From positions 35,057-99,056 of the forward strand of contig NZ_SCNL01000014.1 in assembly GCF_005502745.1 (NCBI RefSeq): a DNA stretch of 64,000 nucleotides. Direction: 5' to 3'. The translations under genes were made by a program, and so were the position numbers. The notes under the pieces were generated by a model. That model was given only the letters and a program-made list of their open reading frames with translations. It had not been told where the DNA came from and did not search any database. This DNA is from Sphingomonas sp. 3P27F8 (GTDB lineage Bacteria > Pseudomonadota > Alphaproteobacteria > Sphingomonadales > Sphingomonadaceae). This document shows positions 29,455-38,296 of the stretch, one piece after another. The stretch's first letter is position 1. Each line of letters starts with the position of its first letter.

Positions 29455-32400
29455 ATGCTGTCGGTCGCTTCCGTCAAGTCCGCCTCCGGCGCGGCGCAGT
29501 ATTTCGCCAAGGACGATTACTACACCGCCGAGCATTCGTCCGAGGCGACCGCCTGGGGCGGGGTGGGCGCGGCCGACCTTGGCCTCAAGGGCGAGGTGAC
29601 CAAGGAAGACTTCGAGAAGATCCTCAACGGCGAGATGCCCGATGGCGAAAAGGTCGGGCAGGTCGAGGGTCGCAGGCTCGGTGTCGACCTGACCTTCTCG
29701 ATGCCGAAGTCCGCCAGCGTAATGGCCTATGTCGCTTGCGACACCCGTGTCCTCACCGCGCATATGAACGCCGTAAAGGCGACGATGGGATGGGTCGAGA
29801 AGACCTTCGCCGAAGGCCGCACCTACGATCAGTCCAGGTCAGGGGATGCGGTGCGAACCGGCAACCTCGTCTATGCGCTGTTCCAGCACGACACGAGCCG
29901 CGCTCTCGATCCGCAGGGCCACATCCACGTCCTTATCGCCAACATGACCAAGATGGCGAACGGGGCATGGCAGGCGCTCCACAACCAGCAGCTCTGGAAG
30001 AACAACACCACGATCGGCGCGGCCTATCACGCCCAGTTTCGCGCCGAGCTGGCAAAGATCGGCTACGAAACAAGCGTCACCGGCAAGCACGGCCAGTTCG
30101 AGATCGCCGGCGTGCCTAAGGAGGTGATCGACACCTTCAGCCAGCGGCGCGCCGATATCCTGGCGAAAGCCGGCGAGCTCGGTGTCACCTCCGCCGAGGC
30201 GTTGCGCAAGGTGACCAACAATACCCGCGACGCCAAGCTGAACGTCGAGGATCGCGATGCCCTGCGCCAGGAATGGCGTGACCGGGCGGCCGCGCTCGGA
30301 TTCGACGGCAAGGCACTGGTCGATGCCGCGCGCGAGCGTGCTGGCGCCAGCGGCCTCGATGCCCAGCCACGACCGATGGAGCGCCTCGGTGACGTCCTGG
30401 CCAATCTCCGCGAAAGCCTGGGCGAGTTATTCCGACCCGCCGATCCGCTCGTCGCCAGCGGCCTCGACCGGCTGCGCATCGCGCCGGTGGATCTGCGCGC
30501 CCAGCACGCCGTCGCCTCCGCGATCCGCATCCATGCCCAACGCGAAGCCGCGTTCGCGGTGCCGGACATCACCAGGACCGCGCTCGACCTCGGGCTGAAG
30601 GGTGTCACCGCCGCGCATGTCGACGCGCGCGTCTCCGAGCTCATCCGCAACGAGAAGCTGATTCCGGGCAAGGATGACCGGATCGACAGCGTCGTCACCC
30701 ATGTCACGACGCCCGAGGCGCTCGCGACGGAGCGCGGCATCCTTGCAGAGATCGAGCGCGGCAAGGGGGAGGGGCGGGTGATCGTCTCCGCCGACACCGT
30801 TATCGAGCGGATCAACGCCGCATCGGGCGACAAGGAACTCAATGCAGGGCAGATGGCGGCCGCGACGATGGCGCTCACTTCCGCCGATCGCATCGTCGCG
30901 GTCCAGGGCGTCTCGGGCGCCGGCAAGTCGACCATGCTGGCGAGCGTCGCGCGCAATGTCGAGCAGGAAGGCGGCAAGGTGGTCGGTCTCGCGCTCATGA
31001 AGGCGACCGCCGATCGTCTCGGCGCCGAAGCCGGCATCGAGAGCCGCACCGTGTCCTCGTTCGTCCACAGCTATGCCCGCCACGCGCTCGCTGGGAAGGG
31101 CGCGGGCTATGACGGCGCGCGAGACGCGCTCGCCGGCACCACGCTCATCCTCGACGAAGCCTCGATGGTCGGCTCGGAGCAGATGAAGCACCTGGTCGGC
31201 ATCGCCAATGCGCTCGGCGTCGATCGCTTCCTGATGATCGGCGATCGCCAGCAGATCACCGCGGTCGACGCCGGCAAGGCGTTCGCGCTCGCGCAGGCCG
31301 GCGGGATCACGCTGGCGCGGATGGACGAGAATCTGCGCCAGCGCACCGAGCAGCTGCGCACCGTCGCCGCGCTGACCAACCGCGGCGAGGTGCGCGAGGC
31401 GATGGCGATGCTCGGCGACAAGGTCACCGCCAACCCCGAGCATGTGAAGGCCGCGGCCGAACACTGGCTGGGCCTAACCCCCGAACAGCGCGAGACCACC
31501 GCGATGTTCTCGTCGGGCCGCGTCGCGCGCGCAGAGCTCAACGTGCGCATCCAGGACGGCCTCGCCGCGGAGGGCACGTTGAAAGGGGACGGCGTCGTCA
31601 CCCCGGTCCTCGACAAGGTCAACGTCACGCGCGAGGAACTCCGCTACGCGCATACCTATAAGCCCGGCCAGGTGATCGACCTGCGCCATGCCATGCGCGA
31701 GCTCGGCCTCAGCCCCGGCACCTATGACGTGCTCGGCGTCGACGCGAAGGGGCGCGTTCAGGTCCAGATCGGCAACCGGGTACGGACCTTCGATCCGCAG
31801 AAGATATCGCCGGTCGACAAGACCGACGCGATGCAGCTCGCCCAGCGCGAGCAGATCAAGCTGCATGAGGGCGACAAGATCCGCTGGACCCAGAACGACA
31901 AGGACCGCGGCCTCAACAACAACGATATCGCCCGCGTCGTCTCGGCCGACCCGTCGGGGATCAAGGTGGAGGCGAGCGACGGCACCCTCCACGAGCTGAA
32001 GGCGGGCGATCCGATGATGGAGCGGATCAGCCTCGCCTACGCGCTCAACATGCACGCGGCGCAGGGCATCACCACCGACACCGCGATCGCGGTGATGAGC
32101 CACAGGGAATCGAACCTCTCCAACCAGCGGCTGTTCAACGTCACCGTCACGCGCGTCCGCGACGACATCCAGCTGTTCACCGACGACCGCGAGAAGCTGA
32201 CCGCCGCGATCGAGCGCAACGAGGGCAACAAGACCTCGGCGCTCGAGACCACCGGCGCGCTGTCGATCGACCCCGATCGCGGCGCTGCCGGCGCAGCCAC
32301 GAAAGCCGGCGCGGGCGAGACGTTCAACCCTTCGCTGCCGCCCGACCTCGATCGCGGACCGGAGAAAGTCGGAGGCGAGCCGAGCGCAGATACAGCCCGC

Positions 32401-32529
32401 CCCTCGACCGGCGGCAAGATCGACATCCGTACCGATCCCTCGCTCGACCTCTCCCGGTTCAGCGTCCCGGTCGAGCCCAAAGGGCCTGAACTTCCCTACC
32501 CCGAAAAGGACATCGGACTGGAGCTATGA
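29455..32529 (+). CDS. traA: MobF conjugative relaxase/helicase (TrwC/TraA)
   Basis: 1,024 residues. N-terminal TrwC relaxase domain: tyrosines Y22-Y23 (KDDYYTAEHS) as nicking residues and the His triad H145, H156, H158 (HDTSRALDPQGHIH) for the metal. Then a RecD-like helicase: Walker A GVSGAGKST (485-493), Walker B LILDEASMV (564-572), MIGDRQQI, and the C-terminal AAQGIT/VTVTR motifs. It nicks oriT, stays attached to the 5' end and unwinds the DNA for transfer. All key residues are present. The stop overlaps the next gene by ATGA. Confidence 0.95.
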   Translation: MLSVASVKSASGAAQYFAKDDYYTAEHSSEATAWGGVGAADLGLKGEVTKEDFEKILNGEMPDGEKVGQVEGRRLGVDLTFSMPKSASVMAYVACDTRVLTAHMNAVKATMGWVEKTFAEGRTYDQSRSGDAVRTGNLVYALFQHDTSRALDPQGHIHVLIANMTKMANGAWQALHNQQLWKNNTTIGAAYHAQFRAELAKIGYETSVTGKHGQFEIAGVPKEVIDTFSQRRADILAKAGELGVTSAEALRKVTNNTRDAKLNVEDRDALRQEWRDRAAALGFDGKALVDAARERAGASGLDAQPRPMERLGDVLANLRESLGELFRPADPLVASGLDRLRIAPVDLRAQHAVASAIRIHAQREAAFAVPDITRTALDLGLKGVTAAHVDARVSELIRNEKLIPGKDDRIDSVVTHVTTPEALATERGILAEIERGKGEGRVIVSADTVIERINAASGDKELNAGQMAAATMALTSADRIVAVQGVSGAGKSTMLASVARNVEQEGGKVVGLALMKATADRLGAEAGIESRTVSSFVHSYARHALAGKGAGYDGARDALAGTTLILDEASMVGSEQMKHLVGIANALGVDRFLMIGDRQQITAVDAGKAFALAQAGGITLARMDENLRQRTEQLRTVAALTNRGEVREAMAMLGDKVTANPEHVKAAAEHWLGLTPEQRETTAMFSSGRVARAELNVRIQDGLAAEGTLKGDGVVTPVLDKVNVTREELRYAHTYKPGQVIDLRHAMRELGLSPGTYDVLGVDAKGRVQVQIGNRVRTFDPQKISPVDKTDAMQLAQREQIKLHEGDKIRWTQNDKDRGLNNNDIARVVSADPSGIKVEASDGTLHELKAGDPMMERISLAYALNMHAAQGITTDTAIAVMSHRESNLSNQRLFNVTVTRVRDDIQLFTDDREKLTAAIERNEGNKTSALETTGALSIDPDRGAAGAATKAGAGETFNPSLPPDLDRGPEKVGGEPSADTARPSTGGKIDIRTDPSLDLSRFSVPVEPKGPELPYPEKDIGLEL

Positions 32530-32768
32530 GCATGACCACATCACCACCGACCTGGGACCAGGTGATCGCCACCAAGCACTGGCACGCCTGCGACCTCGAC
32601 ACTCATACGCTCACGCAATGCAGCCAGCTCGCGCGGCGCGACGATGCGCTCGACTGGGGCGGCGAAACGCTTGCGATGGCCGCGATTTTCGGCCTGACCT
32701 ACGTCTTACTCCTGCCGCTCACCCGCGCGCTGCGTGCCCTCCGGGTCCGGTCCGAGCCAGCACGATGA
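32526..32768 (+). CDS. small membrane protein
   Basis: 80 residues with a single central membrane helix (LAMAAIFGLTYVLLLPL) and basic ends; N-terminal part WDQVIATKHWHACDLDTHTL contains Cys and His. ATGA overlaps at both ends tie it to the relaxase and to the next gene. No known family; probably part of the transfer operon. Confidence 0.6.
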   Translation: MSMTTSPPTWDQVIATKHWHACDLDTHTLTQCSQLARRDDALDWGGETLAMAAIFGLTYVLLLPLTRALRALRVRSEPAR

Positions 32769-33091
32769 GCCTCGCCGACCGCGACTATATGCACGGGCCT
32801 CCCCGCATCGGTCGGACCTCGCGGCTCGACACGCCGCCCTGCGACGCGATCGAGGGAACGGCCGAGTATGGCCATCAGGCCCGCAGGAAGCCCGTGGAGC
32901 CACGGTCAACCGCACCACGCATGATCGTCCCGCTGACGCGCCGGTTGCGTCAGGCGGGACTCCTGGCGGCCGCGGTGGCGGCTTTCACCTTCGCCTGGGC
33001 GGTCGGATGCGGAATCGTCAGCGCGTCGCTTCACACCGATGGTGGAATTTTCGTTCCGCCCGCAACCCAAGGTACGCCCGGTGGACGGTAG
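32765..33091 (+). CDS. membrane protein with DRDYM N-terminus
   Basis: 108 residues. The N-terminus MSLADRDYMHGPP is shared in style with the protein from 33799 (MGIDDRDYMRDRY). One membrane helix near the C-terminus (LLAAAVAAFTFAWAVGCGIV) and a short outside tail. Starts in an ATGA overlap; its 3' end overlaps the next gene by 53 bases. Role unknown, likely transfer-related. Confidence 0.55.
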   Translation: MSLADRDYMHGPPRIGRTSRLDTPPCDAIEGTAEYGHQARRKPVEPRSTAPRMIVPLTRRLRQAGLLAAAVAAFTFAWAVGCGIVSASLHTDGGIFVPPATQGTPGGR

Positions 33092-33812
33092 TTTCCCTTT
33101 TCGCTTCCGGCGCCAACCCGAGCCGACGCACGCGACCCTCACGATCGCCGAAACCGCGGATCTGACGGAAGCGGCGCTTGAAGCGGTCCGCGCCGGTGAC
33201 GGGGGCCGGCTCGCGGTATTCGGCGATGGCGACGCGATCGCCGAACTCGCCGACCAGGTCCGCGACCAGCTGATCGACCCCGCGCGCGGCAACTGGGACT
33301 TCTTCGCAGACCATCCGAGCGACTATGCACGCTCGTCCGCGATCGAAGCGTTCCTTCCCGACGATCCTGACGTTTGCTCGGGCTACACCTGCGCTTCGCG
33401 CTATGTGCTGCTCCGCGCGATCCAGCATGCCGGCGATGAACCTGGTGCGACCCTTTCGGCCGTCCGCGATCTGATACGGGATCTCCCGCCGGAAGCCGTC
33501 GCAGAGGCGGCGGGACACGATTCTGGAAACGGTCACGCCCTGCGTTGGGGAATGACCGTGCTGGCCGGCGTGCGACGAGCGACCCACGCTTTCGCCGACC
33601 ACGACCGGCTGATGCCCAGGATCTCCATCGCGCGCTGGCTGGCAGGATCGGCGTCGACCATCCTGTTCGTACGACGCGAACCTGGACTGACTTCGAGCGA
33701 GGTTGTCGCCGTCGAGGCCTCGCTGCGCGATCACGCGATGCTGTCCAGAATGGACGTGTTTCCCCTGGCTCTCCCCTCGCAGTCGATGGAGGTGGTCGAT
33801 GGGCATCGATGA
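33039..33812 (+). CDS. possible degenerate coupling-protein paralogue
   Basis: 257 residues, soluble. RLAVFGDGDAIAEL ... LIDPARGNWDFFADHPSDYA ... AIEAFLPDD lines up with the stretch after Walker A in TraD/TrwB (AVIFDLTGVF ... LNPMDERCAPWTLFDECRNY ... AALIP), and RISIARWLAGSASTILFVRR with FSIRDWI...IMFITG. Walker A and Walker B are both missing, so it could not hydrolyse ATP. It may regulate the coupling protein or be a relic. The resemblance is my own reading and needs a profile search. Start uncertain because of the overlap with the upstream gene. Confidence 0.45.
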   Translation: MVEFSFRPQPKVRPVDGSFPFRFRRQPEPTHATLTIAETADLTEAALEAVRAGDGGRLAVFGDGDAIAELADQVRDQLIDPARGNWDFFADHPSDYARSSAIEAFLPDDPDVCSGYTCASRYVLLRAIQHAGDEPGATLSAVRDLIRDLPPEAVAEAAGHDSGNGHALRWGMTVLAGVRRATHAFADHDRLMPRISIARWLAGSASTILFVRREPGLTSSEVVAVEASLRDHAMLSRMDVFPLALPSQSMEVVDGHR

Positions 33813-34560
33813 TCGCGACTATATGCGCGATCGCTACCGCAAGCGGCAGGGGCTCGATCCCGGTGCGACGCAATGGAACGATCGCAAGGCACGGGTCGAG
33901 CTGAACCGCTTCGGGTTCAGGAAATCGGTGCCGCTGGGGAGCGCGAGCTGGATATCTGGCGGATCGAAAGGGTCGTGGTTCGAAGCCAGGAACAGGGGCC
34001 ACGATTATCAGCGCGGTCGATGGCGGCCCCGCCCGCGCTTCACGCCGGCCCCTTACTGGCAGGCGCTGGGCGTCGGTGTTGCCATCGCACTGGTCCTTGC
34101 GGCCTGGGCCGGGCAGGGCCAGATCAAGCGCGCAACCTCCAGCCTGTTCGCGTCAATCGTGGGGACGAACACCGGTTTTCCGGAATCGGGAACGGTCGCC
34201 GTCTCCTCCAGCGTCGACCTGCGAACCGTCAGAAGCCACCTGACCATTCAGGGTGCGGCAGACAATAGCATCGTCCAGCTGCTCGATCCGGCGACGGCGA
34301 AGAACCGGCTGTCGGTCTATGTCCGCGCCTTCGAGCGTGTCACCGTGCCAGCCCCGCTCGGCCAATATCGCGTCCGCTTCATCCACGGCCGCGAATGGGC
34401 AGATTCTCGGACCTTCTTCGGCAAGGGCACGCTGCACGACGAGGTTGCCGGCGTGATGCTGTTCACGCGACGGGTCGGGCACACGCTCGATCTTCGTCTG
34501 GGGGCCGACAGCAATCTCGTGGTCCGGCGCATCGCCGCCAAACCGGCCTCGATCCAGTGA
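33799..34560 (+). CDS. membrane-anchored hypothetical protein
   Basis: 253 residues starting MGIDDRDYMRDRYRKRQ. After a basic 80-residue cytoplasmic part comes one membrane helix (ALGVGVAIALVLAAWAG) and a periplasmic beta-rich domain with TVAVSSSVDLRTVRSHLTIQ. Overlaps the preceding gene by 14 bases. Similar N-termini occur in membrane-bound retropepsin-like proteins of alphaproteobacteria, but the Asp protease motif is not evident here. Probably a transfer-operon or envelope protein. Confidence 0.5.
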   Translation: MGIDDRDYMRDRYRKRQGLDPGATQWNDRKARVELNRFGFRKSVPLGSASWISGGSKGSWFEARNRGHDYQRGRWRPRPRFTPAPYWQALGVGVAIALVLAAWAGQGQIKRATSSLFASIVGTNTGFPESGTVAVSSSVDLRTVRSHLTIQGAADNSIVQLLDPATAKNRLSVYVRAFERVTVPAPLGQYRVRFIHGREWADSRTFFGKGTLHDEVAGVMLFTRRVGHTLDLRLGADSNLVVRRIAAKPASIQ

Positions 34561-34651
34561 CACTGTCCTTCATCCACGCGCGGGGATTTCGCATCGCACC
34601 GCCAGGACCGGCCCCCGCGCGCCGGCACGGCGATCAACCGGGACAGGAGAC

Positions 34652-34861
34652 ATGAGCAACTGGGATTTCGAGGAAATGGGCGAGTTCGGCTCGGATGCCG
34701 ACGCAGACCGCTGGGCGAAGCGCAACAACATCGCCCCGCAGGATGTCCGCATTCGCCGCAAGGGGGACGGGGTTGAGCTGGAGGTCCGGCGCTCGGCGCT
34801 GGGCGACAGCAGCGCCCGCCACGATGACCGTCGCGACGGCCGACGCAACGGTTTCTTCTGA
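34652..34861 (+). CDS. small charged hypothetical protein
   Basis: 69 residues (MSNWDFEEMGEFGSDADADR), a compact acidic start, then RIRRKGDGVELEVRR and a basic disordered tail. GGACAGGAG precedes the start. No family known. Confidence 0.5.
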   Translation: MSNWDFEEMGEFGSDADADRWAKRNNIAPQDVRIRRKGDGVELEVRRSALGDSSARHDDRRDGRRNGFF

Positions 34862-34887
34862 AAACGGCCAGGGAAGGAGTACACACG

Positions 34888-35217
34888 ATGAAACTGAAGA
34901 TGATCGCCGCGCTGGGGCTTGCCGCCCTCTCCGTGGCCTTGCCGTCGGCCGCCAGCGCGCAGTCGTCGGCGCCGGTCCTGCTCGCGATGGCGAGCTTCGC
35001 CGGAAGTCATGCCGGCACCGATGCCGCGCGCGAGGTCGAGGCGAAGAAGGCGCGCTATCGCGCGCACGCGCTTCACAACGGCAAATGCAAGGACTGCGCG
35101 GACTGTCCCGACTGCAAGGACTGTGACGAAGCCGCGAAGAAAGTTGCGGCGGACGAGGAGCGTGCCGGGATCTGCGATCCCGCAGCGCATGCGAAGAAGG
35201 CGGGCGCCGGTGCTTGA
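34888..35217 (+). CDS. secreted Cys-rich protein
   Basis: 109 residues. Signal peptide MKLKMIAALGLAALSVALPS then ASA-Q cleavage. The mature part has a run of evenly spaced cysteines, CKDCADCPDCKDC (five Cys every three residues) plus an isolated later Cys. Such CxxC ladders often bind soft metals (Cu, Zn) or are redox-active. AAGGAG precedes the start. The following CsgG-like gene starts within this gene's last codons. Confidence 0.6.
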   Translation: MKLKMIAALGLAALSVALPSAASAQSSAPVLLAMASFAGSHAGTDAAREVEAKKARYRAHALHNGKCKDCADCPDCKDCDEAAKKVAADEERAGICDPAAHAKKAGAGA

Positions 35218-36067
35218 TCGCACCCGCATGCTCGTCGTGACGGCCGCGCTCGCGGCCGTCACACCTTCAATGGCCCACGCCCAGAAGCTGGGGCAGGGCG
35301 GCACCGGCGTCGACGAGACGACCGCCGTGCCGCAATGCCAGGTGCCGCTCGGCGTTGCCGCGCTGGTTGAGGAGAAGGCCGCCAACCCGGCCGATGGCCT
35401 GTCGCCGCAACTGCAGGCGCTCATGCGCATGGCGGAGATGCAGAACGGCGGTTCGACCGCGCGCGTCGACGCGCTGCCACTGGTCAAGCTGATGATCGCG
35501 CGATCCAATTGCTTCCGCGTCGCCGATCGCGGCGAGGCGTTCAGCGCGCTCGAACGCGAACGCGCGATCAATGGCGGGACTGCCACAACCCGGCCTGTCA
35601 CCAAGGCGGATTATCTGATCGAGGTGAAGGTGGTCTATTCCGACGCCAAGTCGCGTGAGAGCGGGGGCGGGGTCGGCGGTGTGTTCGGCGGGGCGGTCGG
35701 GCTCAAGTCGAAGACACTCGAAAGCCAGGTGCTGATGACGCTGGTCGACGTGAACACCGGCATCCAGGAAGCGGTCGCCAGCGGGTCGGCGCGCAAGAAG
35801 GATATCGGCGTCGTGGGCGGTGGGCTGTTGCTCGGCCTTGGCGTGGGTGCGCTCGGTGGAAGCTACGCCTCGACCGACATCGGCAAGATCACCACGCTGG
35901 CGACGCTCGATGCGTTCCGCAAGCTGATCGAGGATGCACGGCCACGGCTCGAGGCGAGGCTGGTGCCGGCCAAGCCGCCCGCAATGGTGCCTCCCGCCTC
36001 CGCGCCGCTACCGGCGCAGGCGGTTCAACCGCTGCCGCAGCCAAATCCGGGAACGCCGAAACGATGA
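35210..36067 (+). CDS. CsgG/HfaB-like lipoprotein-type protein
   Basis: 285 residues with a signal peptide; GTG at 35210 gives it a basic n-region (LDRTR) before the hydrophobic core MLVVTAALAAVTPSMAHAQ, so it is preferred over the ATG at 35228. LVKLMIARSNCFRVADRGEA, YLIEVKVVYSDAKSRESGGG and LMTLVDVNTGIQEAVASGSA match the CsgG/HfaB family, outer-membrane pore or holdfast-anchor proteins. No lipobox cysteine at the cleavage site is seen. Pro-rich C-terminus. Confidence 0.7.
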   Translation: MLDRTRMLVVTAALAAVTPSMAHAQKLGQGGTGVDETTAVPQCQVPLGVAALVEEKAANPADGLSPQLQALMRMAEMQNGGSTARVDALPLVKLMIARSNCFRVADRGEAFSALERERAINGGTATTRPVTKADYLIEVKVVYSDAKSRESGGGVGGVFGGAVGLKSKTLESQVLMTLVDVNTGIQEAVASGSARKKDIGVVGGGLLLGLGVGALGGSYASTDIGKITTLATLDAFRKLIEDARPRLEARLVPAKPPAMVPPASAPLPAQAVQPLPQPNPGTPKR

Positions 36068-37218
36068 TCCGCAAGAAATCGACCCGCGCGGCCGAGATCG
36101 CATTTGCCGACGAAGTGATGGCGTCCGACGAGTTCGCGGCTCTCCCCGAGCGCGTGCGATCGACGGTGCGGAACCATCGCCAGGGGATGCGGGGCGAGCG
36201 CGAGACCGCCTATATGCTCGATCACCAATTCGGGCCTGACAACGACCGCAACCTGCTTATCCACGATCTGCGCCTGCCGGACGGGCAGGGCGGGTTCGCG
36301 CAGTTCGATCATATCCTGCTGTCGCGGGCGTCGCGCACCGCCTCGATCTTCGAATCCAAGAACTACTCTGGCCGGATCTCGAAGAACGAGCATGGCGAAT
36401 GGATGGTCTGGTATCGCTCGCAACGTCAGCCGCAGAACATCCCCAATCCGGTCGAACAGGCCAAACGACAACGCAAGGTGCTGCAGGCGTGGCTGAAGCG
36501 AAAAGGGCATGACAGGGCGTTCGCGGAGGTCGGCGTATTCGTGTCCGTTCCGCCCACCGCGATGATCGACCGTTCCAAAATCGGCAGCGACGAGCCGATC
36601 TACAAATGCGACAACCTTTACAAAGCCTGGGTGCCGTTCGGCGGGTCATCGCCCCTGGGACGAATGTTTTCGACCGGCGTCACCGCCGCGCAGATGGTCG
36701 AGATCGCCGACCAGCTCATCGCCGACCATGTCCAGGAGGGCGATATCTATACCCGCCTCGGCATCGTTCCTGACAGCACGGACGCCGCCGATACGTCTCA
36801 TACCGGCGACCCGTCTGGGCCGATCAACATGCCCATCGTCCAGGCCGCGTCTGTGCCGGAATTGCCGCCGTACGTCGAGGCAGAGCCTGTCACTGTTCAT
36901 CCGGCGCAAAGTCCCTCCACATCGGTAGCGGTTGAATGCACCGTTTTGGAGGTATCGCCCCCTGCCAAGGCGGTTCCCGTCAAGGCGGGCGCACCTATCG
37001 AGGTATGCGCCGGGATCGTCGAGCGGACACTGCCAGATGGCCGCATCGCATTCAGGGCCGCGCGCGACGATGAGATCGGCAGGGAGGTTCTTTCCGCGTT
37101 GTGCAAGGGCAAGGCGATCTGGAACCCGAGATTCTCCAACTGGATCTGCGTGCCCGACGTCGCCGACGTGATCCGGGCTGCACTTCCCGATGCGATCAGG
37201 GTCGGCCACGTCGCATGA
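36064..37218 (+). CDS. NERD-domain protein
   Basis: 384 residues. An N-terminal NERD domain (about 45-160): RQGMRGERETAYMLDHQF, QFDHILLS and IFESKNYSGRI give the GE...D...ExK pattern of restriction-endonuclease-like folds. The middle is a Pro/Val-rich linker; the C-terminus (RFSNWICVPDVADVIR) is a small separate domain. Probably a nuclease or DNA-binding protein. Starts in ATGA with the CsgG-like gene and ends in the start of the next. Confidence 0.8.
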   Translation: MIRKKSTRAAEIAFADEVMASDEFAALPERVRSTVRNHRQGMRGERETAYMLDHQFGPDNDRNLLIHDLRLPDGQGGFAQFDHILLSRASRTASIFESKNYSGRISKNEHGEWMVWYRSQRQPQNIPNPVEQAKRQRKVLQAWLKRKGHDRAFAEVGVFVSVPPTAMIDRSKIGSDEPIYKCDNLYKAWVPFGGSSPLGRMFSTGVTAAQMVEIADQLIADHVQEGDIYTRLGIVPDSTDAADTSHTGDPSGPINMPIVQAASVPELPPYVEAEPVTVHPAQSPSTSVAVECTVLEVSPPAKAVPVKAGAPIEVCAGIVERTLPDGRIAFRAARDDEIGREVLSALCKGKAIWNPRFSNWICVPDVADVIRAALPDAIRVGHVA

Positions 37219-37712
37219 ATATGATCAGCCTGCCCCGGCCCGAATGCCCGTATTGCCATGAGGCGATGCGCCGCTGGCCGCTGGGGCAGCACATGCTGGT
37301 CTGCGACACCTGCCGCCGTCCGATCGTGCGCTACCTCGCTGCGCCCTCGCGTCGGATCTTTCGGCTGCGCCCGCTCTACAGCGTCATCAACGCCATCGCG
37401 CTGTTCATTCTGGTCGCGACCTTTCTCGCCATCGTGATCGCCCGCGCCGACATCCGGCATATCATGCTGGCCGTCGCGATCCCCATCGCGATGTTCGGCG
37501 CGAGCGATATCGGCGATGGCTGGCTGTCCTGGCGTACCTCGCTCGATCGAGGGTGGAACCACCTTCGCAAGGGTCGCAAGGCGCGGCTGATCGGGCTGGC
37601 ACGCGCAGCGTTCGGCATCGCCGGCTGTGCTGTCGCCATCTTCGGGCTACTTGCCTACGGCGACATGACCACTCCACGAAAACCGCTTGCCCATCAGGCT
37701 GGTCGGCCATGA
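37215..37712 (+). CDS. zinc-ribbon membrane protein
   Basis: 165 residues: an N-terminal zinc ribbon (CPYCHEAM ... CDTCRRP), then three or four membrane helices (INAIALFILVATFLAIVIAR; IMLAVAIPIAMFGASDIG; AAFGIAGCAVAIFGLLAY). No known function. ATGA overlap with both neighbours suggests one translational unit with the NERD and SGNH genes. Confidence 0.6.
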   Translation: MNMISLPRPECPYCHEAMRRWPLGQHMLVCDTCRRPIVRYLAAPSRRIFRLRPLYSVINAIALFILVATFLAIVIARADIRHIMLAVAIPIAMFGASDIGDGWLSWRTSLDRGWNHLRKGRKARLIGLARAAFGIAGCAVAIFGLLAYGDMTTPRKPLAHQAGRP

Positions 37713-38200
37713 TTCCCTTCTGCCTGATCCTGGGCGACAGCACCGCGGTCGGCACGGCGCAGGCATTGGCAGCACAGGGCATACGCTGCGAGGTTCATGC
37801 GCGCGTGGGTGCCGGTTCGGCCGAGATCGAGCGGCGGGTGAGGGGCGCTTCGGCCGCCACCGTCGCCCTCATCGCACTCGGGTCGAACGATGCCGCCAGT
37901 CCGGCGCTCCCAACCAACCTTCTTGCGCTCAGGCGGCGAACCACCGCCGTCAAGGTGGCCTGGCTTGCCCCCTACGACCTGCGCGCGTCATCCATTGTCA
38001 CGTCGATCGCGGCACGTTTCGGCGACACCGTCATCCCGCTGCGGGCGCAACCGAGCCGGGATGGCATCCATCCGGTCAGCTATCGCCCCGTCGCCAAGTC
38101 GCTGCGGTGGGGGGCGGTCGCCCCCTTCAGAGCCGGCGTAGCGCCGGCGCCGATCGCGCGCGCGACCGTGCTGGTGATGAGCAGCCCACTCGGGTCGTGA
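37709..38200 (+). CDS. SGNH/GDSL hydrolase-like protein
   Basis: 163 residues. ILGDSTAVG (block I, catalytic Ser in GDST), ALGSNDA (block III, GxND) and RDGIHPVSY (block V, DxxH) give the SGNH esterase order, on a fold shorter than average. The substrate is unknown; no signal peptide, so it probably acts in the cytoplasm or at the membrane with the upstream gene. Starts in ATGA. Confidence 0.7.
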   Translation: MIPFCLILGDSTAVGTAQALAAQGIRCEVHARVGAGSAEIERRVRGASAATVALIALGSNDAASPALPTNLLALRRRTTAVKVAWLAPYDLRASSIVTSIAARFGDTVIPLRAQPSRDGIHPVSYRPVAKSLRWGAVAPFRAGVAPAPIARATVLVMSSPLGS

Positions 38201-38296
38201 TCGCCATCTTCATGCCGCGAGCATCGGTCGCCGGAACCGAACGGCTCGACTCAATCCCGCTGGAACAAATCCGGCCCATATGACAGGCTGAACGTC

